From NCBI GenBank assembly GCA_025677815.1, contig JAIXMP010000009.1, positions 1,054,001 through 1,118,000 on the forward strand: a stretch of DNA of 64,000 bases, in the 5' to 3' direction. The translations under genes were made by a program, and so were the position numbers. The DNA is from Phascolomyces articulosus (lineage: Eukaryota > Mucoromycota > Mucoromycetes > Mucorales > Lichtheimiaceae). This document shows, one piece after another, positions 24,029 through 36,045 of this stretch (the first letter of the stretch is position 1; the number at the start of each line of letters is the position of its first letter). The notes beneath the pieces were generated by a model. It ran no database searches. It was not told where the DNA came from and saw only the letters and a list, made by a program, of their open reading frames with translations.

Positions 24029-24780
24029 ATGAATTCCCATTTTTTTAACTCTGTACTTAGAGTAGTTGTACTTTTTATATATACCTTGTCATTATTCTTT
24101 TGTATCTATTCTTTTTGTTGCTGTTGCTCCTTATTACTATTACTACAGATAACGATGGCAAGAATTGTTATCGACTTGACTCGTTTTGTTACTTATGATC
24201 CTCTACTTATTATTATTATTACGTACGGTTAATAAAATATAAATTTATTACCATCACCAGAAAAATAATACGTATTTATAAAAAAGCAATTTTTACTACC
24301 GTATTACATATTTATTTGAATTTACTACGTAATGATCTTTAAAAAAACCATAACAATATTTAATAATAATTGTAATCAAGAAAAAAATGAGGTAAAATAA
24401 TATTTTTTTTAACTTTAACCATATAAAAATATTTCAGTGAGTCAATAAAATTTTCCCTTCTTATCTATATTATTCTTGCTCTTGCTTTAATTATTATAAT
24501 AATGATAGAACCTTCTTTGTTAAATACTTTTTCATTCTATTTACTATATGAAATGTATAACACAGTGTATTAGTCCTGTATTGAAATTGTGATGGCATTT
24601 TTTTAGGAGATATAGAACATGAAGAAGTAGAAGGGGAGACCCATCAAGGTCTATTCAGTAGAACTAAATTTATACTATTTCACTATATATGTCTTTTTTT
24701 ATACATGCTCTTCATTTGTTGCACCTATTTCTATCTGATGTTTTTTTTATATATATTCCATCCTTTTTTATATATAATAA
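24029..24780. other. intergenic region upstream of the UGT pseudogene
   Basis: AT-rich, no gene seen. The start is the 3' region of the secreted protein; the end has TA-rich runs typical of the local promoters. Confidence 0.55.
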
Positions 24781-26170
24781 ATGACAACTAATTACAATCA
24801 TTATGTAGCATTATCTATAATAGGTTTATCTTTTTTAATTCAAAATGCTCTCCGTAGCCATAATATTTATAATGAATTAGGATTACCTACATTTCGAACA
24901 CCCGAGAATATTCTCTTTGCATTAAACTCTGGTGGATCAAGGCATGAATCTTGGGTCCCTCGAATTCTGAATGAATCATTATTGCGAGGACATAATGTCA
25001 CTTTTACTGTCCGTAACTGTAAGGCAAAAAGCAAGGGTTTTTTGTTTTTCTTGGTACTGTCCGCTCGCTATAACATGATATTCAATATAACGATACAATT
25101 TAGACTGCAAGACCAAATAAGCAAGGAAATATCACCAATTCGTTACGACGATATCAGATACTAATTTATGAAAAATATTGTTATGTCGAGCGAATAAGCA
25201 GCAAGTTTATCTGGTTTATTATTGAGCAATTTACTCTTCTGAGACTTATTTTCATAGTTTTTGACACTAAAAATACTAGTGTCTATATTATCACTCTTTT
25301 CCTCCAAGTTCTTATTTCGTCGCCTAACCATTTTTTATTTAATTTATTATTTACACACTATTCAACAATTTCTCGGTGCCTATGCACGGGTTGTCCTTGT
25401 AGCTCAACATGTTGAAGCAGCACCAATGGAGATAGAACGTATTGTTGTAGGATTATTAGGATTGGTGAAAGCCAATGCATTGAAGGGTTTTTGTGGGCGA
25501 CAAGGAGGCCGCCTTTTCTAGAAACAGTGGTTCTTTCAACCAGCATCAAGAATTCACCTACTACTTTATATCATATACGAGATCCATGCAGAGGTATTCA
25601 TCCACACATTCGATTACTTGACTGGGCACCTCAGTTTTCAATCTTGAAACATCCATCTATGACTACATTTCTCTCTAGCAGTGGTGGTACGTGTTTATTT
25701 GAAGCGCCGTATGCTGGAAAACGAACAGCTATCAAACCCTTTTTTGGCGATCAACTTACGCATACTCTAAATTCGAACGATAGCATATTGGAGGGTATTT
25801 ATATTTAGAGAATGATCATACTACTCATGCATTGAAGTTTTACGACGCGTGATCCAAGATAAAGAGGGTATAATCCAAAAGAATGCGGGCCTGTACAAAG
25901 TATAGTACACATTTATGCACGGACTGCGGTTGAACGAGGAGCTGATTTGGTAGAAGTCTTGTTTACCAGTAACAAACAGGATGTACTGTTGTCTCATCGA
26001 CAAGATGTCGCTAGAAAACTTTGTTTTTAAAAACCAATAATTATGATTTAGACATGTGTTTTGTTGTCTTCGCACTTGGATTGGGATGGATGGTTTGTCA
26101 TTGTATTCATAGAATCAAGAATTATCTTCAACAGTCTCGTAAACAACGAAAATCAGCTCAAAATGCTTAG
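24781..26170 (+). pseudogene. UDP-glycosyltransferase pseudogene (tandem copy)
   Basis: A broken copy of the neighbouring UGT at 26445. Its first part (24781 to about 25015) matches exon 1 of that gene: NELGLPTFRTPENILFAL, ESWVPRILNE and RGHNVTF. The portion matching exons 2 and 3 and the start of exon 4 is missing. From about 25365 the donor-binding half reappears (FLGAYARV onward), with a frameshift near 25490 moving the GFLW-to-PETV segment to another frame. Then DWAPQFSILKHPSMTTFLSS and KPFFGDQLTHTL are readable, a TAG stop follows at 25806, and more breaks occur in the C-terminal part up to the remnant of the membrane anchor (to about 26170). Several independent lesions make sequencing error unlikely. 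Confidence 0.85.
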
Positions 26171-26444
26171 CACACATTTTTATATAAATGAATCATGCAT
26201 GCTGCGGGGGAAAATCTGATTTGATAAAAGACAAACACTTTAGTGGCGCAGTACTTTGTTCAATGCAACATGCTAAGAAAACTTGTTAACTACTCTCTCT
26301 CTCCCCATTTTGACATCTCCGTTTAAATTATTGGTGCTGCAAGCAAAGCAATCATGACCCGTTTTTTATATAAAGGCACTCGTTTTTGGATTTTTTCATG
26401 ATCAACAAGTTTTATACCCATTTCATCTCCTCTGTTTTAATTAT

Positions 26445-28371
26445 ATGTTATTATCCTCTTTAACGCTCTGGGTGATAGGTGCATTGTGTACCTTGATTCC
26501 AACAAGTAGAGCCGCTACTTCTACCGGTACAACAAACAGCGCTGGCTTATACGAAGAATTGGGTGGTCCTTCTTTTAGAACACCTAAGAATATTCTTTTT
26601 GGCGTTACTCTTGGTGGGTCAAGTCATGCCTCATGGGTAGTCCGCATACTGAATGAATTAGCTGATCGTGGTCATAATGTCTCTTATGCTGGCACTGTAA
26701 GTTGTTTTATTATTTTTATATTGCTCTTGTTGTTCATAAAAGAATACTATTGTTGTTATTTTTATATTAATTATTATTATAGGATATCTATTTAAAGTTT
26801 GCCAAACCATTCCCACGTATTAACATTGTCGATCTTGGTGAATCAGTGGAATCTAGAATGGATATTACTAATATGCAAAACCCAAGAACTTGGCAAGATC
26901 GTCGTAATGAAATACAGGTAGATATTGAAAATTATGATCGAAGTAAGTATTATTTCTGTAAAAGAAAAAAGTGAGAGTGAATCGGAATAGAAAAACGCTG
27001 ATCCACTGTTGAATTTTTTAGTTTTTGAACGCGTACAAGAAGCAATCAAGACACATGATATTGATGTTTTGCTAGCAGACTCCTTTTCTACTGCGTGCTT
27101 TGATGCTGCTCGTGAAGCTGAAATTCCATCCATTGTCATGATGTTGATTAACTTGGCACCAGGTAAAATTATCTAGTACTAACTATCAGATTAAACCATA
27201 TCAAAACATTTCATATTATGCTAATTCTCGTCTTTTTACTTATTTGGTATATAAAGATGCTCTTACACCTTATGTGAACAAAGAAATCGACATTGGCGGT
27301 GAAGCCACTGTAGAACATATGCCTCTTAGCTTCCGAATCTACAAGAAGTTCCTTTATCCATTCGACACCTATTTGAATCTCAATTCACTTCGTCAAAAAT
27401 ACAACGCTCAACGTGAACGTGCGATGGGTGGTCGTCCAGTTCTTGAGAACCCTCATGTTAATTCGCTCAAGATTGTCAATAGCTTTTATGGTATTGAAGA
27501 AGCACGACCTATGGGTCCTCTTGTTGAAATGATTGGTCCCATTTTTAACGGGCACTATCCACCCATGACACCACAGGTCGAGCAATACCTTGAATCCCAT
27601 CATCGTGTACTTTACATTGCCTTTGGACAATTTGCAGCCTTTGAACCGATATTGACGAAACGTGTTTTGGTGGAAGCTTTGGAAATTTTGGAAGAAGGGT
27701 TGATTGATGGATTTTTATGGGGTGTGGGCAGTTCTACTGCTCGTTTACCTGAAACTGTCACCACCAGGTCTGGTAATGTATATAACGTGGATGAATTATG
27801 GGGTGATCATCCAGATGCTCGTTTGATTCCATGGGCTCCTCAATTCCCGATCTTACGACATCCTTCGGTTATAACTTTCCTCTCACATGGTGGTGGTATG
27901 TCTGTTTTTGAATCACTTTATGGTGGTGTGCGTACCGTTATTCGCCCTTTCTTTGGTGATCAACCCGCTCATGCTCTTCATTACGAACGCGAAAAATTGG
28001 GTGGTTATTTGGATTTGAATCGTGATAGACCTTTTGATATTTTGCGTGAAGTGATTGTGGATAAGGATGGTATTTTTCAAAAGAATACAGATCGTTATCA
28101 AGCAATGGTTCAACTTCATTCTCAACAGGCTGTTGCTCGAGGTGCCGATTTGGTCGAAGAAGTCTTGTTTGCTAGCAAGGATGGTATTTTGCCTCATCGT
28201 GTGGATATTGTTAGAAAGGTGTCCTTTTTGAAGGCCAATGATTATGATTTATACCTTTATCTCGCTGGTATCTTGATTGGGTTTGGTTTGACTGTTCGAT
28301 TTCTCTATAGACAACACAGCAAGAACCATACACTTTCAAGAAGTCAACAGAAGAAATTAAAAAAGCTATAG
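26445..28371 (+). CDS. UDP-glycosyltransferase (GT1 family), membrane-anchored
   Basis: Transfers a sugar from a UDP-sugar to a small lipophilic acceptor. Four exons: 26445-26696, 26783-26942, 27022-27162, 27257-28371, giving 555 residues. An N-terminal signal peptide is followed by the acceptor-binding half (FRTPKNILFGVTLGGSSHAS, with a His that may correspond to the catalytic base). The C-terminal half carries the GT1 signature: LIPWAPQFPILRHPSVITFL, SHGGGMSVFESL, and RPFFGDQPAHA. Near the end is a membrane helix (YLYLAGILIGFGLTVRFLY) and a short Lys-rich cytosolic tail ending KKLKKL, as in ER-resident UGTs. The layout resembles animal UDP-glucuronosyltransferases. Donor sugar and acceptor are unknown. 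A decayed tandem copy lies immediately upstream. Confidence 0.9.
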
Positions 28372-29108
28372 AAATACCATTATAGAAAACATTCTTTTGT
28401 TCTCCTCCGTCTTTTTTGTATATATTGTGGGTAGTTGTTTTTTTTATAATGTATTGAATAATATAATAAACCTGCTTTTATAACATATTAACTTTCTTTG
28501 CGTACATACTTCTAAAACGATTCTTATTATTACGTCATTGAAACAATGGAATAAAATGTTGGGATATTGTATTGGCCCATGCGTATTTCAAGTAGGTTTA
28601 TTTTCAGATCCAAATAAAGTAGTTTTAGAATAGGATGATTTAGTATAGTATATTTTGTCATTACATGTTGTACCTGGACTATATAATACAAGAATCGAAC
28701 TGACTTATTTAAAATATAGTTATTTGACATTCATCATATCACACTAGAATCATCACCATCACTGAATACTTTAATATCGTTCCTTCTTATATAAAACATC
28801 ATTATATTATTGTACTGTGCCTATTATTATTATAATAATAATAAAAACCATTTTATATATTCATAATCAATCCATATATATTCTTAGTCACTTCTATTCA
28901 CTCAATGATAAAGTTTACATTTAGGTTAGAGAAAACAACTGTTTGTAAGCATGGTGTAACCTCTGGTTACTATATTTCCGGATTTTTCAATATGACAGAT
29001 ACGGATTTCTGTACCGGAAGTTAAATACAATCTGACACGTTTTGGGTAAAAAATGTATCCTTTCTTTTTTCTTATTCTTTCTCTTTCTTTCGCATATATT
29101 AAAAAAAT
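28372..29108. other. intergenic region between UGT and CDS1
   Basis: AT-rich, no gene seen; it holds the UGT 3' region and the CDS1 promoter. TA- and T-rich runs lie just before 29109. Confidence 0.6.
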
Positions 29109-31245
29109 ATGGGTGTGAAAAGGAAATCAGCCTCGAAACGTCGAAACGATAATTCAACAGGTCATGAAAGTTCGTCGTCTTCTTCAGCATTAAATCATAG
29201 AAGTTTACACCAAGACCAAGCGGGCAATGAAAGTACCGATGATCAAGGCACTTCAACAGCTACTCCTAAACCCGTTCTTTTGGCAGCAGAAAAGTCAGGC
29301 AAAAAATGGAAGAATATGGCTACTCGTACATTTACAACATTGCTCATGATTGGCACCTTTTTATTTGTCTTGGCTTCGGGTTACATTTGGTCTATTGCTG
29401 CTGTCATGGCGATTACAATAGCAGTTTACCGGGAAGTTATTCAGATCGCTCATGTGCCTGCCAAAGAAAAGAGTGTACGATGGTTTAAAACCATGAGTTG
29501 GTAAAAACACAAAAGTTTCTTTTATTTGCATATATATAGGAGGAAGGAAAAAATGGACTAAAAGAATATGGATATGGGTATTGCTTTGAAAATACAGGTA
29601 CTTTTTAATCACGACCGAATACTTTTTATATGGTGAATCCATCATTTATTACTTTACTGAAATTGTGATGGTCGACAAGTTTTTATTACCTTTTGCTACT
29701 CACCACCGTTTTATCAGTTTTATGCTTTATGTTATGGGTAAGTTTCTATCTATTCTACGAGTAAATGAAGAGGACGAAGACGAGAGGAGAGAGCCCATGA
29801 AAAATAAAAGGGAGCACCAAAAGATTTTTATACAATCATTTAATCACGCGCATGTGCTTCATTTAGGTTTTGTCTTTTTTGTTGCCAATCTCAAAAAGGG
29901 ACAATATCGATTCCAAATGGCTCAATTCTGTTATACACATATGGCCTTGTTATTAATCGTTGTTCAAAGTCATTTTATTGTCGAGAATATCTTGGAAGGT
30001 TTAATTTGGTAAATATGACATCCTCGGGTTTATGGGTTAAAGCGGTTTAAATGATTGGTTTCTTGGCAGCTGAAAATGAATCATCCCAAACGATAATTAG
30101 GTTTGTCATGCCTGCAGCATTGGTTGTATGTAATGATACATTTGCATACATTTGTGGATTTTTTTGGGGTCGTACTCCATTGATTCAATTAAGTCCAAAG
30201 AAAACGGTGGAAGGTTTTGTGGGTGGTTTTATTTGGACATTGTTACTTGGTTTCGGGGTAATGTACAATTCATTTATTTTTAAACAAGACGGGATTATGG
30301 ATAGACAGCAGAGAGATATTCATTTTTCATTTTTATATTAGCTTACAACAATTCTCATGCGTTTCGACTACTTGGTGTGTCCCGTTCAGGTAATTAATAA
30401 AAATAATTAAAATCACAAGATAAATTGAGGTGCATGATAATTGTGGTCACTCATCCCCGAAATTTTTCATATATAGGATCTTGGCGCATCAGCTTGGTCC
30501 AACGTCTCTTGTGATCCGAAAAACCCTGTGTTCACCGCTGTTCCTTGGGCTTTACCTTCAAATGTTGTTTATATCATCAAATATCTCGTAAGCTTTATAT
30601 ATATATGATTGGATGAAAATGAATCAGTGTATTTTTTTGGCACATGTGATGAAGGAAAAGTGTAATTGAACTCAACTTTTTTTTTCCATCGTCGATAACC
30701 CAGTTCCGCCAAGATATTACTGAAGTATGGATTGCACCTGTTCAGTTACATGCAATTGTCATGGCATGTTTTGCATCCTTGATTGCTCCATTTGGTGGGT
30801 TCTTTGCTAGTGCAGTGAAACGTGCATTCAAGATTAAGGATTTTGGTCAAAGTATTCCAGGTCATGGTGGTTTGACAGATCGTATGGATTGTCAATTTTT
30901 GATGGGTTTCTTTTCTCACATGTATCATCAAAGTTTTATCAAGGTAAGTACTTCATTGACGATTTTGAATCGGATTGTAGAAAATGATACGCATACGGGG
31001 ACCCTTTCTAATACTATATTTCATTTTTTTATAAATAAATAAATAAATAGACATATAGCGTTTCTGTAGGCTCTATTCTTGCATTGGCTATCAACAATTT
31101 AACAGCACGCGAACAAATTGAGTTATTGGAACGATTACAAATGTATCTGTCAAATCAGGATATTCTCAATTCCGAATTATTGGCAACAAGCAATATTAAT
31201 ACTATTATTCAAGACGCTAGAGAAAAACTTATTGCTTATTATTAA
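29109..31245 (+). CDS. CDS1: phosphatidate cytidylyltransferase (CDP-diacylglycerol synthase)
   Basis: Makes CDP-diacylglycerol from phosphatidate and CTP, the precursor of phosphatidylinositol and phosphatidylserine, at the ER. Eight exons: 29109-29500, 29598-29737, 29867-30008, 30101-30257, 30342-30389, 30477-30587, 30704-30943, 31051-31245, giving 474 residues. After a disordered Ser-rich N-terminus come multiple membrane helices. Conserved blocks are [34 protein letters not shown], and the complete family signature S-x-V-K-R-x4-K-D-F-x4[11 protein letters not shown] in exon 7. The end of exon 4 was placed at GGTTTCGGG so that [16 protein letters not shown] joins in frame. The gene looks intact. 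Confidence 0.94.
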
Positions 31246-31629
31246 ACTTTTTATCCCATATTTCCCACTTTTTTCCCTATGAGCTACGTATCTATTCATC
31301 CAACAATTGGTATCTCTTATCCTTTTTCCTTCGACATGAATATACAATCCATCCGCCGCTTATCTTCCTTTTTCTGTATAGAATGACATTTATCCCGATA
31401 TATTTATATATATATAATTACTCAGTATAAATATATAAAGCGTTTGTAGAATTTTCTAAAGAACAATAAACAAATGTTGTTTAATAGCTTGGTATAGTAG
31501 AGGGGAGCATTCACCATTTTTATTGAATTAATTGTCGCCATTTTTCTCCACAAGAAGAAGAGGGGTAATAAAAGAAGCGAAAGTACTGTCTCAATACTTA
31601 AATGAAATGGAGGAATCAATAGTAACAAC

Positions 31630-33475
31630 TTTTAGGGACACTCTTTCTGAGTCACAGCCAACCTTTGCTTTTAGTATTTTGTTCTGCATTAAATCAACAT
31701 GACCAACAAGAAGAAGGTGAACCTGAAGAAGAGGATAAGAACGGAAGGGAGACGTTCAGCAAAACCATTCGGTCACTTACGGCTATCATAAAGCGGCTAT
31801 TAGAAGAAAACAAGAAGGATGTGACTGAAGCGGACGTAAAGAAGCAGCATATAAAGGAACAAGTTTAACAGATAAACAATGCCAAGCAGCAGCCAAAATT
31901 GCAAAGTTTATCAAACCATTATATTCCCCAGAGGCCAAAGCCAACGCGGATGCTGAAGATCAAGACACCCTTTCCGTATTCAAGTGTACAGGTCTAGCAT
32001 ATATCACCAACGCCATTGTGAAGCTAATCGTCACACAACAAAACCAATGGGACGTCTCTCCAAAAGTTGATCCAAAAAACCATACAATCCATTTGACATA
32101 TGTCATTTACACTCTCTTCTCGCAAGAGTTCAAGATTCCGTATAGTACATTTGACCAAGGATTTAAAAGCAGCAAAAGAAGGTCGTACAGATGGGATGCG
32201 AAAAGGGACGTCTTTTTGGCATTTTTTTAATTTACCCAAGATAAACAAAGCTTTGCAGTCGCGCAAATTGTTTCCAAGATATAGATTTACCTTCGTTAAC
32301 TGAGATACAATTTGTGTGTTAGGTGAAAAAGTAGTTGATAATCAAGACCAAAATTGTAAAGATATCACTATGAAGGAAGATGAGGGCAAAGGGAAACAAC
32401 CGACATCAAAGGATAAGGGTGAACAAATGGTATCTCAGCATATAAAGGGTAAAAAAAACCCAAGGAACCGGGAAACTCAGGAATTGGAAAGCCCCCTAAA
32501 GCACGGGGCAAAAGTAGAAAAAAGAAAATCAACAAGAAAAGAAAAGTTCAAGGGGCTTTGGCATCTACGCGTCAAGTCAAGAAAAAGTGACCAGAAAAAC
32601 GGTGGTCAAGAAAGGAGACTCTAAAGAGGCAGAAAAGAAGCAAGAAGAACTGAAGTCTCAAATCCAAAGTTTTTCTAAGAATATAACGAAATTAAGGAAG
32701 GGTTGTGCAAAACTGGAGCTAGAAAGAGCAGATGCCGGTCTAGTATTCCGCGGTGGAAGAAAATTGAACAAATGGGATTCAGAGGCGTACCATAGTTTAC
32801 AAGAGGTCCAGTTACGAGCAAGGAGTATTGAATCATTGATGCTCATCACTAAAAGCGTCAGCTTGCTGATATTCGATCTGAACTATACTTATCTCGATTG
32901 AATGAATGATGGCAAAGGATCAAACAGGATAATAGGCTTCACGAAAGATCAGACACAGAAACAAAATGTGAATGAGAAAAAGATACTATATATAAATAAA
33001 TACTAATTTTTACTGGTATCTTTGGGTTGGTATAGCTTTGGGCTCGTAACAAAATCAGCGACGCATTAAAAAAAGGACCCATAACAGTCGCATCAAGAAG
33101 CATCCTCGAGGTGTAAATGGCACTTTATCAAAGCATCTTGATGGACCTGAAAATGACAAAGTACACCCGACAAACGAACTTCGATCAAGTTGCACATACC
33201 CTATTGTTTGCATCCAACCAAGTACCATAAATATAGACGTGATGGTCATTTAATTTCGGTGAATGGATCAGTTCGATGTTCTAATAAATTCTGTCCTAAC
33301 TACAGGACAAGTACCTACAGCCGTGATCAAGTCGGAGCAATGAATATTGCATTAATTGGATTCTCCAGAATAGTATCTTTCAATAATATCCCAATATCTC
33401 CTTTCACCCGATCCACTACGCTGGCTTATTCTCTTTCTCCTTCTATGGAGCCCATTATGAAATGCCACTAGGATT
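31630..33475 (+). pseudogene. Fanzor/TnpB-like RNA-guided nuclease gene relic
   Basis: Several open segments on the plus strand read as one long protein broken by frameshifts and stops. From about 31862 to 32228 an N-terminal segment reads SLTDKQCQAAAKIAKFIKPL, IHLTYVIYTLFSQEFKIPY and SYRWDAKRDVF. Lys-rich coiled-coil-like segments follow (32316-32900). The C-terminal part at about 33190-33470 reads PYCLHPTKYHKYRRDGH, VRCSNKFCPNYR and SRDQVGAMNIALIGFSR. That is the zinc-ribbon plus final RuvC block typical of IS605 TnpB and eukaryotic Fanzor proteins (paired cysteines, then RD-x-x-A-x-NI). A frameshift near 33200 separates the first Cys pair region (SSCTYP) from the rest. The RuvC-I and RuvC-II acidic residues could not be located, so it is clearly dead. 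Confidence 0.7.
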
Positions 33476-33748
33476 CAAAATACCACGGTCTTCCCGAAAC
33501 GCCTGTATTTTTAATCTTCAATCCACTTAAAAGTATTTAATAACAACAATAAACTATATACTACTAACACCGCTTCTTACGTATTACATAGCACATCAAC
33601 ATACAGTCTAATTTTTTTTTACTTTTGCTCTTTCTGCTACTTCTGCTCAAACCGCTCCTATTGCTACAAGTCCTGATGCTACCAGTAACTCCAAGGATGT
33701 TCAAACACAAAACCCTACGTACTAAAAGAGTTGCACCACCTTCGAAAG

Positions 33749-33915
33749 GTTGTTTTATTAGTAGTATATATTGACGATTTTTTGGATGCAACAGTCGAGA
33801 TACCCTTGATCTTATCAAATATATAAAAAAAATACTTTGGAATTAGCAAGTGTCCCTTTGCACAAGAAGCAGTCAAATTTGCAAGGTGTTGCTTTAACCC
33901 ATCCCACATTATATA
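33749..33915 (+). pseudogene. reverse-transcriptase-like fragment
   Basis: One frame reads VVLLVVYIDDFLDATVE, then a single stop at about 33823, and continues KKYFGISKCPFAQEAVKFAR. A Y-x-DD box preceded by hydrophobics and, about 30 residues on, a K-K...SKC-F...VKF segment is the spacing of the catalytic and thumb-side motifs in retrotransposon reverse transcriptases (Ty3 or DIRS type). Only about 55 residues remain. Short matches like this can arise by chance, so confidence is low to moderate. Confidence 0.4.
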
Positions 33916-34381
33916 TTGATAAATAATTGTCCCTTCCCAATCCGTTGATTATGCCAAAACGATAAAGTGTTGATAAAAATATATAAACTCTCTATCACTC
34001 CAATTTAATAATTATCAACAAGATGATACATCATCCAACATAGAATGCTAAAAAAATAGGTCTCATACGGGAAGAGTAGGGTATTGGGAAAACGAAAGGC
34101 ATTTTGGGAGATGGAGAGGGAATGAAATATAATGTATAATAATCAAAAGAAAAATAAGAAATACAAAAAAAAAAAAAAAAAACAAATCAAATCAAGGGGA
34201 ATGCTGTTGATGAATATATTTTTTTAGTTAGTTTTTTAAAAGTATATAATGTGTACATGAATGCAAATGATATGTGTTTGTGTGTTGTGTTTTCTATAAA
34301 TGAAGAATAATTAAACCCGCCCAATTATCAAAATGACCTCCCATCCTAACAACAAGCGACTTTGGAATAAGATATTTCGTT

Positions 34382-36045
34382 TCATGAACGTGATTTTCCT
34401 TTCATCTTTAAACGTTTAAGACGTTCCAATTCACGTTTTTCTTCTTCAATATCTTCTCGTCTACCAATACGTTCACTAATATATGATAGCCAATCAACAA
34501 ACCAAACCCATTGCTCATCAATAATCCCATCGTTATTCCTTTTACGTTATATATTAAAAATTAACACAAACCTTCGCTTTTCTTCTCTTAATACTTCTCT
34601 TGCATCAGCTTCCATATCATCATCTGAATATGTTTCATTTCGGTACCTGAAGAAAGCAAATAAACACGAACCAGTGTAAGTAAAAAAAACCATAATCCAT
34701 AACATTCTTTCTCACTCTCTCTATTGCCAAAATAGTTACCTCTTTTTGTTATAACGGAAAATGCGTCCAATTTCAGCCGAATAATCATCTTCCTCCTCTT
34801 CATCATCCACCACAAAATCATCCATTTCCTCATCAATTTCCTCTTCTTCTTCGTAACGTTGCATAGGTCGTCTTCGTTCTGGTGGAGGACGCATAAATGG
34901 CATACGTCGTGCACCACCTGCAGCAGGAGGTCCCCCTCTATCACGACTACTTATGGCGGAACCCGCTGGACGTTTTCCTGCAGGATATTGAGGTCTAGAT
35001 GAAGGTGGTGGTCCAGGTGACACTCTACCATTATAACGATATTCCGAAGCTGCGCGTTGTTTGTTATGAAGTAATCGTGGATCCGCTCGTGTATCTTCTT
35101 CCTCATCCGAATAAATACCCTTTTTATGACGAATTTCTCGTTGCATTTCACTAATACTTCGAAGATCACGTTTTTGAGTATTTAATTTTTGAGGAGGCTG
35201 TCGCATCATTTGTCGTACTTTATCGCGTGCCGACATGTTGGAAGAAGGTGCCATCGAAGAAGAAGAGTGATCCATGGTCGATTTTGACATCGTAGTAGGT
35301 CGTCGTTTTTGATAAATGTTTGGGGTATTATTATGGTTATTATTACTAGTACTGCTGTTACGCGGGGTATGACTTGGCGTAGAGGAGGAGGATAATGCTG
35401 TAGGTGGACGTTTGCCTGAAACATTGGGTCGTTCTTCCTTTTTTGTAAATAAAGGTCCTTTGGGTGTTGAATCCAATCGCTTTGTCGGTAATCTGTTTGC
35501 TTGAGCCATTAATTCTTCAAATGACATATCCTAGAAAAGAAGAAAAAATCAATATCTCTCGAGGATTGATTAAGCAATCCCTCTCTCTCCTTCTCCTTCC
35601 TCTCTTATATGATCTTATTATTTCTCCTTTCCTTTCTTTCCAATATATCCAATGTTGCATCTATCTACATGGTTAAACCCCAATAAAAAATGGAGATAAA
35701 TATGAATACCTTTTTCTTTGCTGGTTGTAATTGAGCAAGTGCTGCCATGGCATTGGATTTACTAGAACTTCTTTTTGTTGTTGATGTTGAAAGTTTAGAA
35801 TTTCTTTTCGAGTCACCCATGGATGGTCCCTTCCGTTTCTTTTTATCTTTTAGCTGCTGTTGTTTATTTTGTTCATTTTTTTTCCGTTGTTCTTCTTGTA
35901 ATCGCTGTCTTTCTCTTTCTGCTTTGGCTTCTCGCATACGACGTTCGTCGTCTTCTTTTAATTTTCGTCGTGCTCTTTCTGCTAATGCTGCGTCTTGTTG
36001 TTGAGTCACAGCCATGGCCTGTGCCATTAACTTTTCAAAGTCCAT
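34382..36045 (-). CDS. SPT2: SPT2-family chromatin protein
   Basis: Histone H3-H4-binding nuclear protein linked to transcription elongation and chromatin recycling. Four exons from 36045 downwards: 36045-35710, 35530-34740, 34646-34572, 34475-34382, giving 431 residues. Both halves start with a related short block (MDFEKLMAQA and MSFEELMAQA), as in fungal SPT2-like proteins. A long basic Lys/Arg/Glu coiled coil comes first, then a Ser/Pro-rich disordered middle. The conserved C-terminal SPT2 domain follows: EEIDEEMDDFVVDDEEEEDD, IGRIFRYNKKRYRNE, and SDDDMEADAREVLREEKR. The acidic-then-YR-then-DDDMEA order is diagnostic. The last exon codes for a basic tail. Confidence 0.87.

Noticed and set aside
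30258..30341. Extension of CDS1 exon 4 through [11 protein letters not shown] to a stop
   Set aside because: This lies in a standard GT-AG intron; splicing to 30342 restores the conserved DYLVCPVQ segment.
33564..33909. Minus-strand open frames opposite the reverse-transcriptase-like fragment
   Set aside because: Two short frames rich in Ser/Arg/Lys with no homology; the plus strand gives the better explanation.
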